Assembly (NCBI RefSeq): GCF_001304615.2 | Contig: NZ_CP032683.1 | Span: 2,666,001 to 2,730,000, forward strand | Direction: 5' to 3' | Length of the DNA: 64,000 nt | From: Methanosarcina flavescens | Lineage (GTDB): Archaea; Halobacteriota; Methanosarcinia; Methanosarcinales; Methanosarcinaceae | Made by a program: the position numbers and the translations under genes | The notes under the pieces: generated by a model | What the model was told of the DNA's origin: nothing | The model's input: the letters and a program-made list of their open reading frames with translations, nothing else | The model's database searches: none | Shown here: one piece after another, positions 50,005-58,187 of the stretch | Position numbering within the stretch: position 1 is the stretch's first letter | Layout of the letters: every line of letters begins with the position of its first letter

Positions 50005-50728
50005 GCTTGAAAAAAAGGTTATCTTCTTTTTACTATTTTTTCTTTTAACAACAACAGCTGAGGCTACAGAATATGTTGTAAGCTCAGCTCCAGGTGACCA
50101 AGCCGGAGCTTCAATTAAAGGAGAAAAGGTAGTAAAACTTGAGGATACCTTAATACCCTACTGGCAGTTTTTGCTCTGGCTGACTGCAATGCAAATTTTA
50201 TCAATAATAGACGTCGTTCTGTACTTTACAAAGCTCATTTTTGTAATACTGGGATTTAAAATTGTAAATAAAGAAAACGTACTAGATAATCCTGATCGGT
50301 CTAGTATTTATACATATATTAAAACTAAACCGGGAGCATGCATCGGTGAAATTGTAGAAAAAACAGGCTTCGGCAGAGGAAGAGTAAGGCATCATATAAC
50401 TATTCTAGAAGTTCAGAACAAAATTGAAGTCCATAAAGACAGTGGAAAGATTAGGTATTTCAAAAATAATTCCACTTATCATGAAGAGAGAAAAATTATT
50501 TCTGCCCTTCAAAACGTAACAAGTCAAAGAATAATTTCAGAAATACAAAATGGGAATTGTAATACGAACTCAGCTCTTGCACATGAAATCGGAGTTTCCA
50601 GAGCTACAATTAGCTGGTATATGAGAACTCTTAAAGAAGTGGAGCTCATAAATGAAGAAAGAGAAGGAAAAAACATTATTTATAGAGTAAACCCTACTTA
50701 TGAAAACTTGATTGAAAAATATGGATAA
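49988..50728 (+). CDS. Membrane-anchored tandem winged-helix regulator
   Basis: About 246 residues from ATG 49988 (MFTNIKLEKKVIFFLLFFLL). An N-terminal membrane/signal segment, an external stretch, and a second membrane helix near residue 75-95 lead to two winged-helix domains: RSSIYTYIKTKPGACIGEIV, then HHITILEVQNKIEVHKDSGK; and a second with GVSRATISWYMRTLKEVELI. Archaeal membrane-bound wHTH proteins of this plan sense an outside signal and bind DNA inside. It is co-expressed with the PPC-like protein and lies just before the precursor clusters, so control of those clusters is an attractive guess. An earlier frame start at 49943 is less likely. Confidence 0.85.
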   Translation: MFTNIKLEKKVIFFLLFFLLTTTAEATEYVVSSAPGDQAGASIKGEKVVKLEDTLIPYWQFLLWLTAMQILSIIDVVLYFTKLIFVILGFKIVNKENVLDNPDRSSIYTYIKTKPGACIGEIVEKTGFGRGRVRHHITILEVQNKIEVHKDSGKIRYFKNNSTYHEERKIISALQNVTSQRIISEIQNGNCNTNSALAHEIGVSRATISWYMRTLKEVELINEEREGKNIIYRVNPTYENLIEKYG

Positions 50729-51053
50729 AATAACCTTGAATCCAGTTTTAAAATAACGGCTATCAAAAAATTTCTGAAAAGTCTGCTTCAATCTCGCTAC
50801 ATCTTTTTTCTCTAGTCTACTTATTCTTAAACCCTGAGTCTATATAGTCTCAAGAATAAAAGCTGACTTTACCCATCTTGAGGTAAAAAGACATCAATAA
50901 CAAAATTATAAAAATCAGAAGATCTCGTAAAGTCCAATTTTGCCGCAAAGAGATGTTATATCCTAAAGGGTATATAGATTATTCTTTTTAGTGAAAACCT
51001 GGTTACTAGCTGTAGACTTTAAACAATTGGCGTTAAACTGTTCTATATAGAAC

Positions 51054-51143
51054 TTCCGGCCAAGCTCTCTAACTGTTTTTTGTAGCTCATTTTAGATCTG
51101 TAAAGATTCTCTTATCTCTGATAGTTAGAGAAATTGGCCGGAA
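51054..51143 (+). promoter_or_regulatory. Long inverted repeat upstream of precursor 1
   Basis: 21-base arms (TTCCGGCCAAGCTCTCTAACT and its near-complement ending TTGGCCGGAA) pair with two mismatches around a 48-base spacer. Immediately upstream is the perfect 14-bp palindrome GTTCTATATAGAAC (51040-51053). The equivalent structure is at 55942-56030 and 60591-60680. It lies some 100 bases upstream of the nearest TATA-like box, so it is more likely a DNA-binding site than part of the precursor mRNA. Confidence 0.6.
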
Positions 51144-51221
51144 AACTTATAAAGGATTATTTAATAACTGAGTAAGTGGGAATGTTGCAGGATTCAGTAG
51201 AGTTTGAGGGCAATGCTGAAC

Positions 51222-51341
51222 CCTGCATACCCGAAGGCATGAAGTATATAACTTTCTAACTATTTTAAAGTTTGCTTCTTGCCTGCATACCCGAAGGCAT
51301 GAAGTATATAACTTTCTAACTATTTTAAAGTTTGCTTCTTG
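51222..51341 (+). repeat. Duplicated 60-bp promoter-like unit, cluster 1
   Basis: Two exact tandem 60-bp units, each containing a purine-rich BRE-like stretch and TATATAA (51245-51251 and 51305-51311). From the second box the expected start of transcription is near 51335, giving a leader of about 40 bases before the TTG start. Cluster 3 has the same duplication; cluster 2 has one diverged unit. Confidence 0.75.
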
Positions 51342-51373
51342 CCTCTTGAATTAAAGTAAAGAGGTGAAATAAA

Positions 51374-52126
51374 TTGAGATTAAATGACGAAGTTAGAAAA
51401 ATTAGCGGGCTTTTCATGATAATGCTCGTTGTAGGTATGATACTGGTTACGCCTGCATTGGCATGCCCTCCTAATGTACAGACTGAGCAAGACAGTTCTA
51501 ACACATTAACAGATTGTCCAGCTTGTTCGTTAAGTTCTGAGTATGCTAATTATTCAGATGCTAAAGTGGAAACCATAGAACTATCCGAAAAAGAACAGAA
51601 AAAAGCCACAGCAGAAGCATTATCAGATGAAAGTGTCTCAAAGTTGAGAGATGAATTGATAAAATTAGGGTATGTTTCCTCTATTGAAGAAATCTATACA
51701 ATGAAGTCAACTACAACAACAGAAAATGAAACAGTAACAACTACAATTGTAACGATGCCATTTAATGGTACAAATAATGATTCAGCTGTTATCGTATTTG
51801 CTTCCAATGAACTTGGAAATGCTGCAATGGCAGGTGTAGCAAATAACGGTGAGCTAACAGTATTGCAGTACGATTCTGTCACGGATCAAGTACAAATAAC
51901 GGGACTATCTTGTGATTTCTGCATGTGGGCTGTCGGTGAAATATGTGATCTCATTTCAGCTTACGGATGCAAACAAGTATGTACCATAATAGCTACAAGA
52001 ATTCCACATCCAGCTTGGATAGCTTTCACAGGGGTTACTTGTTGGGCGCTATGTAGCTTTATTGTAAGTTATAAGGCATGCAATTGGGCAACTAGCGAAG
52101 TATGTGAAGGAGCGGGGCTATGTTAA
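51374..52126 (+). CDS. Halocin C8-like cysteine-rich peptide precursor 1
   Basis: 250 residues with a TTG start placed six bases after GAGGTGA. A basic N-terminus and signal peptide end at VTPALA-C31. A middle domain (about 32-175) carries CPAC and a Thr-rich segment. The C-terminal core (about 180-250) has ten cysteines at 180, 183, 191, 199, 203, 223, 227, 236, 244 and 250, ending GAGLC. As I recall it, mature halocin C8 is a 76-residue peptide with ten cysteines, a CxxC start, similar end spacing and a RAGLC end, released from a precursor whose N-terminal part gives immunity. The resemblance is strong, so I infer an archaeocin or similar secreted peptide. The mature boundary is unknown. 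Confidence 0.82.
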   Translation: MRLNDEVRKISGLFMIMLVVGMILVTPALACPPNVQTEQDSSNTLTDCPACSLSSEYANYSDAKVETIELSEKEQKKATAEALSDESVSKLRDELIKLGYVSSIEEIYTMKSTTTTENETVTTTIVTMPFNGTNNDSAVIVFASNELGNAAMAGVANNGELTVLQYDSVTDQVQITGLSCDFCMWAVGEICDLISAYGCKQVCTIIATRIPHPAWIAFTGVTCWALCSFIVSYKACNWATSEVCEGAGLC

Positions 52127-52413
52127 TGTTAAACCCTCTTTTTACTTTTTTTATTTTTTATGTGGCCTCATTAGCTACTCGCGTAATAATAATGACTTAT
52201 TACCCACAATATACTTATTTTGCGCATGTGCTTTCTTCGCTTTTGATTTCCATTGGCATGGCTTTTTCGATTCCATTTATGAAACCAATTATTTCGCGTC
52301 TTCCAAAACTCAGTCCAAAAATGAATCGGTGGTTTAAAATGGGATTTGTTATTCTGGTTTTTATAACAACTTTTTTGATATCTTATTATAAATATATGCC
52401 TCAAAGTCAATAA
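52126..52413 (+). CDS. Small membrane protein coupled to precursor 1 (candidate immunity)
   Basis: 95 residues. Its ATG at 52126 shares a base with the precursor stop (TAATG), so it should be translated by re-initiation. About three membrane helices; the conserved segment YYPQYTYFAHVLSSLLISIG recurs almost unchanged in the cluster 3 counterpart. The C-terminus is basic. It has no known domain. Position, size and one-to-one pairing with the peptide gene suggest a self-protection protein; a role in export or processing is the alternative. Confidence 0.75.
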   Translation: MLNPLFTFFIFYVASLATRVIIMTYYPQYTYFAHVLSSLLISIGMAFSIPFMKPIISRLPKLSPKMNRWFKMGFVILVFITTFLISYYKYMPQSQ

Positions 52414-52492
52414 CGAAGGCATATAACCGATTATAATCGTTTAAATACTCATTAAAACTTAGCGAATAAAATTGAGCAAGAGAGGCCCTAAG

Positions 52493-53494
52493 ATGTTAAA
52501 AGAACTCATAATTATGATTTTTCTCCTCAATATAATGGCAGGTGGATGCTTGGAAGATACAAACGATAAACCAACCGTTGAAGAAATAATGTATCATACA
52601 CAGGATAAATATGAGTCTATTGACGTATTCAAGGCGACAATGATTTCTACAACAAATTTTCAAGGAGAAGAAGTAGCTCAAGAAATGGATTTTTTGTTTG
52701 AGAAACCAAACAAATATAAATGTGTTAATAAAGTCGAAAATTTCACAACAATCTCTAACGGTGAAGTTGTCTGGATGTACCATTCGGACAAGGATGAAGT
52801 AACAGTAGAAGATCTAGAAGATTCTAAAAGAATGCCAAGTTTCGATTATGGCATGATTTTTAAAGACTTAACCATAATCAATGATATGAGCTTGATTGGG
52901 GATGAAAAATTATCTGGTAAGTCTTGTTATGTAATTGAGGCTATACCAAAAAATAAGACTGCCATAATATCCCAGAATATATGGATAGATAAGGAAAGCT
53001 GGATTCCAATTAGAATCGATAGAGATTTTGGAGGTTATAAATCGAGGGTAGAATACATAAACATATCTGTAAACACCGATGTCAGTGATAATGAGTTTGA
53101 ATTTATTCTACCAGCAGATGCGAAAATTGTAAAGCCAAATACATCGCTCCCAAACCAAATTAGCATGGAAGAAGCTCAGGAAAGTGCAAATTTTACAATA
53201 TTGAAACCTTCTTATTCTGCTGGTTATCAATTCAATGGTGCTACAATTGGCGAATATGCGGATAGCGTCTCTTTATCTTATGCTAAAGGAAGAAGTCTTT
53301 TAACTATTGTTCAAACTCGGTCCAAGTATCCTGTACCAAATGCCGAAAATGTTACAATTGGAGAATTAAAAGGAGAAATTACAGAGACTTTTGGTAATAA
53401 AATGTTAAGGTATAACGATGGCAATATTTACGTCATAATTGCAGGCACAGTAAGTGAAGAAGAACTTGTAAAAATAGCCGAGTCCATGACGTGA
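52493..53494 (+). CDS. LolA-like lipoprotein (DUF4367-type C-terminus), cluster 1
   Basis: 333 residues from the ATG at 52493 after GAGAGG (the frame is open 21 bases further). The lipobox is NIMAGGCLED. The first two thirds resemble the LolA/LppX fold of outer-membrane-lipoprotein-sorting family proteins (DVFKATMISTTNFQGEEVAQ; QNIWIDKESWIPIRIDRDFG; VSDNEFEFILPADAKI). The last 120 residues form a DUF4367-like domain (SAGYQFNGATIGEYADSVSL). Such proteins bind lipid or hydrophobic ligands. Here it may shield cells from, or carry, the hydrophobic peptide. A paralogue is at 61967. Confidence 0.8.
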   Translation: MLKELIIMIFLLNIMAGGCLEDTNDKPTVEEIMYHTQDKYESIDVFKATMISTTNFQGEEVAQEMDFLFEKPNKYKCVNKVENFTTISNGEVVWMYHSDKDEVTVEDLEDSKRMPSFDYGMIFKDLTIINDMSLIGDEKLSGKSCYVIEAIPKNKTAIISQNIWIDKESWIPIRIDRDFGGYKSRVEYINISVNTDVSDNEFEFILPADAKIVKPNTSLPNQISMEEAQESANFTILKPSYSAGYQFNGATIGEYADSVSLSYAKGRSLLTIVQTRSKYPVPNAENVTIGELKGEITETFGNKMLRYNDGNIYVIIAGTVSEEELVKIAESMT

Positions 53495-53604
53495 CCACTC
53501 ATGGCAATTATTTCTACCATTTGATTGGAATATAAAAATATCAATGTATTAAAGTTGTATTTTTTAGTTCGAAACGAAAAAATATACACTTGTTAGGAAT
53601 CTTT

Positions 53605-54642
53605 ATGAAAAGCAGTTCTCACACAATAACTGTGCTAACCATTATTCATTTATCTCTTATTTTTATACCAGTAGTTGGTGCAGATCCGGTTACAATCCAG
53701 TATTTCCATCAAAAAGGTTGTCATGATTGTGAAATAACTGATCCTATTGTCAATCGAATAGAAGCTCAATATGAGAACATGGTTATAACAAGAATTGAAA
53801 CCAGTACTGTTGATGGTTTCAACCGATGGAATAAATATGGTTTTCTTGAAGTCCCGGCTATTGTGATAAACAATGAAACAAAACTTCCCAAAGAAGAAAT
53901 TACTGAAGAAAAGCTAAAAACTTTAATCGATGAATATCTTGCGGCAGAGGAAAATATTACTGAATATACTACAGAAGAGGCAACGAGAAAAGAACAGGAA
54001 AACGAGTATATAAACACAAACCTGAATTTGCCATTTGCTTATTCACTAGGTCTTTTTGCAGGTTTTTCACCCTGCCTGATGGCCATACTGGGATTTCTTT
54101 TAAGTTTTACTGCAGGGACGAGCAATAGTGCGAAAAGCGGTATGATACGTGCAACGGTGTTTGGATTGGGACTGGTAGGTTCTTACTTAGTATTGGGCCT
54201 GTGTTTGCTCTCATTCCAAAAATCAATTCCCGATTTGGAAAGCTTTTCTTTTGTTACAGGCATTGTTGTAATTCTTATCGGGTTAAACCTTCTGGGGATC
54301 TTAAAATCACCTGTCGTTCTGGATAATTATTTTCGAAGTTCTGCCAGGAAATATGCAGGTACTCTGGGTGGAGTTTTCTTTCTTGGGATACTGTTTTCGT
54401 TTGTAAAAGTTCCCTGCACTGCTCCAATGCTCCTTGTACTTCTCAACAAGACTATTACAAACGGGACTGTTAATGATCTGGCTCTATTGCTTGCTTTCAG
54501 CGCCGGAGTATTGACACCTTTTATTGGAGTTGGCATGATAGGAGGCTATACTCTATCTAAACAAATTCGTTCATACAGAATATACCTGAAAAAAATCAGT
54601 GGATTTGTGCTTATATTACTTGGTTTATGGATAATGTTTTAA
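53605..54642 (+). CDS. Thioredoxin-CcdA fusion, thiol-disulfide membrane protein
   Basis: 345 residues from ATG 53605. A signal segment is followed by an extracytoplasmic thioredoxin-like domain with YFHQKGCHDCEITDP (CxxC) and the cis-Pro site EVPAIVI. A CcdA/DsbD-type membrane domain of about six helices follows, with its paired cysteines in AGFSPCLMAIL and FVKVPCTAPMLL. These proteins move electrons across the membrane to thiol-disulfide partners. It lies directly after the ten-cysteine peptide genes, and I infer it forms or isomerises their disulfides. Cytochrome c maturation is the alternative, but no cytochrome genes are nearby. Confidence 0.88.
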   Translation: MKSSSHTITVLTIIHLSLIFIPVVGADPVTIQYFHQKGCHDCEITDPIVNRIEAQYENMVITRIETSTVDGFNRWNKYGFLEVPAIVINNETKLPKEEITEEKLKTLIDEYLAAEENITEYTTEEATRKEQENEYINTNLNLPFAYSLGLFAGFSPCLMAILGFLLSFTAGTSNSAKSGMIRATVFGLGLVGSYLVLGLCLLSFQKSIPDLESFSFVTGIVVILIGLNLLGILKSPVVLDNYFRSSARKYAGTLGGVFFLGILFSFVKVPCTAPMLLVLLNKTITNGTVNDLALLLAFSAGVLTPFIGVGMIGGYTLSKQIRSYRIYLKKISGFVLILLGLWIMF

Positions 54643-54757
54643 ATTATCCAGCAAAACACAAAATCATAAAGTTCGATCTATATAACTGAGTGATAATATA
54701 AAATTTATATAAATTGCATGACTTCAATTAAATAAAATTTGCAATGGTGTAAGAGAT

Positions 54758-55429
54758 ATGGATAATCTGAACTTAAATACTCTATTATTTGACCCAAATT
54801 CATTTTTCAGAGAAAAACTAGGAAATGAAGTTAGTCTTAAGTATCCTCTATTGATAATACTTGTGATGGCTGTATTAACAGTAAGTTCAAGTATTGTGGT
54901 TATGAATAACCTTCAAGATTCGTTTTCTTCTGGCATGGATTCATCTATGTCTTCTTCAGTAATGTCAAGTATCATTGGAGGCGTTGCCATCGGGGGTTTT
55001 ATTGGAACATTTTTATATTGGGTTATACTGGCTGGAATCTTATATTCAATATCTTATGTGTTTAAATCGAAGGGTTCTTTCAAGAGAACGTTAGAATTTA
55101 CAGGTTATGGTTTTGTGCCACAAGTATTCAGCAGTTTAGTAGGTTTAATTGTAATGTATATCATGTTATCTTCAACCGATTTATCATCACAGGACTCAAT
55201 ATTTATGGGCCAGGGTGTAGAGCAGATGTTCTCAAATAATCCTCTGTTTTATACATCACAAATAATTGGAATTTTATGTCTCTTACTGTCTGGCTATATA
55301 TGGATATTTGCAATCTTGCATGCACGAAATATGTCATACAAAAACGCCGCTATTACTGTTGGTATTCCCATAGGTCTGGCCATTGTTATCCAGATATATT
55401 CTTTCCTGTTTACTTCCGGGAGCTTGTAA
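54758..55429 (+). CDS. Yip1-family membrane protein
   Basis: 223 residues with five membrane segments. The Yip1-like signature starts LLFDPNSFFREKLG and continues to GSFKRTLEFTGYGFVPQVFS and IWIFAILHARNMSYKNA. Prokaryotic Yip1 proteins often sit with transporters or secretion genes, but their function is not defined. Same strand as the upstream genes, 115 bases after the thioredoxin-CcdA gene with its own AT-rich spacer, so membership in cluster 1 is uncertain. GGTGTAAGAG precedes the ATG. Confidence 0.8.
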   Translation: MDNLNLNTLLFDPNSFFREKLGNEVSLKYPLLIILVMAVLTVSSSIVVMNNLQDSFSSGMDSSMSSSVMSSIIGGVAIGGFIGTFLYWVILAGILYSISYVFKSKGSFKRTLEFTGYGFVPQVFSSLVGLIVMYIMLSSTDLSSQDSIFMGQGVEQMFSNNPLFYTSQIIGILCLLLSGYIWIFAILHARNMSYKNAAITVGIPIGLAIVIQIYSFLFTSGSL

Positions 55430-55689
55430 TTCTGTAAAAAAAAGATCAGGAATGTTATATCAAATCTGAGAGGGCATACATCTCGAGCTGATTGAAATGC
55501 ACACATAGTGGCAGATTCCTTGTAAAACCCCTCTCTATTATAGTGATCACTAATATATAAATGAAAATCCAAAGAAAAACCGAAATTAAATCCCTCTTAT
55601 ATTTTTTTTCAGAGGTTATATAATATTTTCGATTTTATCCTGATGATGAGAATGAAAAACCTTTACAATCTTTTTTTGAAAAACTTATC

Positions 55690-56290
55690 TTTTTTCTCCA
55701 ATCTACTTATTTTTAAAACCCGAATCTATATAGTCCCAAGAATAAAAACTGACTTTACCCACCTTGCGGTAAAAAGATATAATGACAAAATTATAAAAAT
55801 CAAAAGATCTCGTAAAGTCCGACATTGCCATAGAAAACTACAAACTCTCAAAAAACATACTAAACATTCTTTTTTAGCAAAAAGCCTGGTTACTGATTGT
55901 AGACATTTAAATAATTGACATCGAACTGCTCTATATATAACTTCCGGCCAATTTCTCTAACTGTTTTTGTAGCTCATTTTAGAGCTGTAAAGATTCTCTG
56001 ATCTCTGATAGTTAGAGAGCTTGGCCGGAAAACTTATAAAGAATTCTCTAAAACTGAATAAGTGGGAATGTTGTGCAAGGTCCAGCAGAGTTTGAGAGCA
56101 ATTCTGAACCCTGCACGCCCGAAGGCGAGAAATAGATCACTTTAAAGCTATTTTAAAGTTTGTTTCTTGCCTCTTGAATGAAAGTAAAGAGGTGAAATAA
56201 ATTGGAATTAAATAACAAAATTAGAAAAATCAGCGGGCTTTTCATGATGATGCTCGTTGTAAGTATGGTACTGGTTACGCCTACGTTGGC
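55690..56290 (+). repeat. Leader cassette, copy 2 (diverged)
   Basis: This copy aligns with the cassettes at 50769 and 60308 over the upstream spacer, the long inverted repeat (55942-56030), a single promoter-like unit (from about 56107), the GAGGTGA ribosome site and the signal-peptide codons. It differs at many more positions than copies 1 and 3 differ from each other. A short ORF at 55643-55918 falls inside it and is not conserved in the other copies, so I do not call it a gene. The spacer 55430-55689 has nothing recognisable. Confidence 0.85.
55942..56030 (+). promoter_or_regulatory. Long inverted repeat upstream of precursor 2
   Basis: The arms are TTCCGGCCAATTTCTCTAACT and the near-complement ending TTGGCCGGAA. 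The two mismatched positions are the same as in copies 1 and 3 but with the arm variants exchanged (TT left, GC right here; GC left, TT right there), while the loop orientation is unchanged. Confidence 0.6.
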
Positions 56291-56816
56291 ATGTCCAGCT
56301 GGAACAAATTGCGGGAGTGATTCGGTTCCCGCAAACCCGATACAGCTAACAGGAGCGGATAAAGACAAAATGCTGAGTACGGCTTTAAGCGATAGTAATG
56401 TCAAAAAATATCAAGAGCAATTGATAAATGAAGGATATACACAAAATGGCAGTACAGCACTTGTTATACCAGTGGAAAATAAAAACGATAGCTCAATAAC
56501 TGAGATCAAATTTGCTGCAATAAGTTTCAAAAATGACAAGTCTCAAGAACCCAACAAAACTATACTATATAGCTACAATCCACAAACCAAAACAAGCACA
56601 ACTGTAGTGATAAATAGTTTACTAAGCGATTGTGTTTTCAACTTATCGATTTGTTTGGGGAGTGCTGCTACTTGCGTAATAATTTGTGGTCCGCTTTTGG
56701 CACCAAATCCAGCCACGCCATTAGAGGTAAAACTTTGTTTGGCATGCATACCAATTGGTGTCGGAGCCTGCGGACTTGCTTATACAGCATGCCACAAATA
56801 CTATTATGGAGAGTAA
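56202..56816 (+). CDS. Cysteine-rich peptide precursor 2 (different core, same leader)
   Basis: 204 residues, TTG start after GAGGTGA. The signal peptide is nearly the same as in precursors 1 and 3 (RKISGLFMMMLVVSMVLVTP; TLA-C31). The middle region (about 50-140) is only loosely related. The C-terminal core has eight cysteines at 144, 151, 158, 162, 179, 182, 190 and 197, is hydrophobic and glycine/alanine-rich, and ends HKYYYGE. It is not halocin C8-like in spacing. I infer a second type of secreted disulfide-rich peptide using the same expression and export leader. The name 'bacteriocin-like' rests on context. Confidence 0.7.
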   Translation: MELNNKIRKISGLFMMMLVVSMVLVTPTLACPAGTNCGSDSVPANPIQLTGADKDKMLSTALSDSNVKKYQEQLINEGYTQNGSTALVIPVENKNDSSITEIKFAAISFKNDKSQEPNKTILYSYNPQTKTSTTVVINSLLSDCVFNLSICLGSAATCVIICGPLLAPNPATPLEVKLCLACIPIGVGACGLAYTACHKYYYGE

Positions 56817-56858
56817 CGACGGACCTGAGAAAAGTTACAGTTATGAGGAGCTGGCCAA

Positions 56859-57239
56859 ATGAGAGTGATCATAAAAAGGAATTCAAAAAAATTCCTTTTT
56901 TTGCTTTTTTTATCAATTTTTGCCATCATAGGAGGTACTATAACAACATTAATGTCCCCAACAAAAATATCCTTAAATGGATTGTACCTTATATTGGCTG
57001 GGATTGGACTTTTTTTCCTTACGCTTTCAGCCTCTACAAAAGATCAAAAATCATTTGAACGATGGTCAATTTTTAGTGGTATTTTTTACGGTATTGCACT
57101 TCTTTGTGGTAGTTTAATTTCATTTAGATATGGCCAAACCGTAACTGCAAAGATAATTTTGCTATGTGGGGTAATTGTTATTTCATTGACGATATCTTCG
57201 ATCGTTTCGGTCTTAAGGAGGGGAAAACAGCATGTATAA
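56859..57239 (+). CDS. Four-helix membrane protein of cluster 2 (candidate immunity)
   Basis: 126 residues with four membrane helices (FLLFLSIFAIIGGTITTLM; LNGLYLILAGIGLFFLTLSA; IFSGIFYGIALLCGSLISF; IILLCGVIVISLTISSIVSV). GAGGAG precedes the ATG. It shows no similarity to the small membrane proteins of clusters 1 and 3, in parallel with the different peptide core. It overlaps the next gene by 8 bases. Function inferred from position only. Confidence 0.7.
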   Translation: MRVIIKRNSKKFLFLLFLSIFAIIGGTITTLMSPTKISLNGLYLILAGIGLFFLTLSASTKDQKSFERWSIFSGIFYGIALLCGSLISFRYGQTVTAKIILLCGVIVISLTISSIVSVLRRGKQHV

Positions 57240-58098
57240 CAATGCAAGAAAGAGGTTTGGGGTTATACTCATACTTATACTATTTGTGATCATGGCATTT
57301 GAACTTGGTTGTATTGGAAAAGCACAAACTGATTATAATCTAAAATATAATTTTCATGTAGGTGATAGACTTGTTTACAATTGCACATACCTCACAAGTG
57401 ATACATATTATACAGGATATATCACAAATAATACAAATTATACAGGACCAATTCGTATTGAAATGTTAGTTACAGATTTTGATGGAAAGAATATAACCTC
57501 AAAAATGACATCAACGAAAACAACAAATGAAAACACTACTGAATCTTCATATGTCACAATTATGGACGTTTATGGAAACCTGATAAGATCAGATCCCAAA
57601 GATAAAATTATACCTGAGGTACAACCGGAACTGCCAAATCTGCTAAAGTATCCAGAAAAAGAAACTCAAGAAGGTAAACCATGGACAATTGTATTCAAAA
57701 ATAACATAAATGAAAACCCTTTATTAAAAGATGAATTCGAAGGTACAGGAAACTACACTTTTTTAGGTACAAAAACAATATCGACAAAAGCCGGTAAATT
57801 TGAATGTATTGGTATCAAATCAGAAACAAATTTTGTTTCAAACGCAAAAAGAGACTATAGTAATACAACCATTCATTATACAACAGTAGGCAATATCTCT
57901 GGAGTAAATTGGATAGATTTAAATGGTGGATTCTCAGTTAAATCCAATTACATTATGGATAAAACTTTGACAATTGATTTATCTGGACTGGCCAATAATT
58001 CTGAATATCAGAAAGTCGGAATTGAAAATGTTAGTATCAATAGCCCGACAATTGAAACGCATATAATTAATGAACTTGAAAGCGTCCAGAAAGGATGA
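57232..58098 (+). CDS. Cluster 2 lipoprotein of unknown function
   Basis: 288 residues. Lipoprotein signal FVIMAFELGCIGKA; the rest is Thr/Asn-rich and beta-type (YNLKYNFHVGDRLVYNCTYL; STKAGKFECIGIKSET), with many glycosylation sequons. It occupies the place of the LolA-like lipoproteins of the other clusters but I cannot show homology. Overlap with the upstream gene (57232-57239) implies one operon. Confidence 0.75.
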   Translation: MYNNARKRFGVILILILFVIMAFELGCIGKAQTDYNLKYNFHVGDRLVYNCTYLTSDTYYTGYITNNTNYTGPIRIEMLVTDFDGKNITSKMTSTKTTNENTTESSYVTIMDVYGNLIRSDPKDKIIPEVQPELPNLLKYPEKETQEGKPWTIVFKNNINENPLLKDEFEGTGNYTFLGTKTISTKAGKFECIGIKSETNFVSNAKRDYSNTTIHYTTVGNISGVNWIDLNGGFSVKSNYIMDKTLTIDLSGLANNSEYQKVGIENVSINSPTIETHIINELESVQKG

Positions 58099-58187
58099 TA
58101 TAAGAACATCCAAATCAATGTGATTTTTACAAGGTTGTCCATACTTTTGTGTACGGACAATTTAATTGTTTTTTTATTGTTTGATTA

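Larger units (their letters stand above)
50769..51462 (+). repeat. Leader cassette, copy 1 (promoter to signal-peptide code)
   Basis: This ~690-bp segment is almost identical to 60308-60998, differing by a small indel in an A-run near 50885 and a handful of bases. A more diverged copy lies at about 55690-56290. It covers everything from the upstream spacer through the promoter, ribosome site (GAGGTGA), TTG start and first ~29 codons of the precursor. Similarity drops sharply at the end of the signal peptide. There is no ORF of its own. The only non-shared spacer is 50729-50768. Confidence 0.9.

Noticed and set aside
53605-54642. Cytochrome c biogenesis assignment for the CcdA-like protein
   Set aside because: No cytochrome or other maturation genes are near; the thioredoxin fusion and cysteine-rich neighbours favour disulfide handling, though this is unproven.
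55643-55918. 91-residue basic ORF upstream of precursor 2
   Set aside because: It falls inside leader cassette copy 2; the frame is not maintained in cassette copies 1 and 3, so it is not under protein selection.
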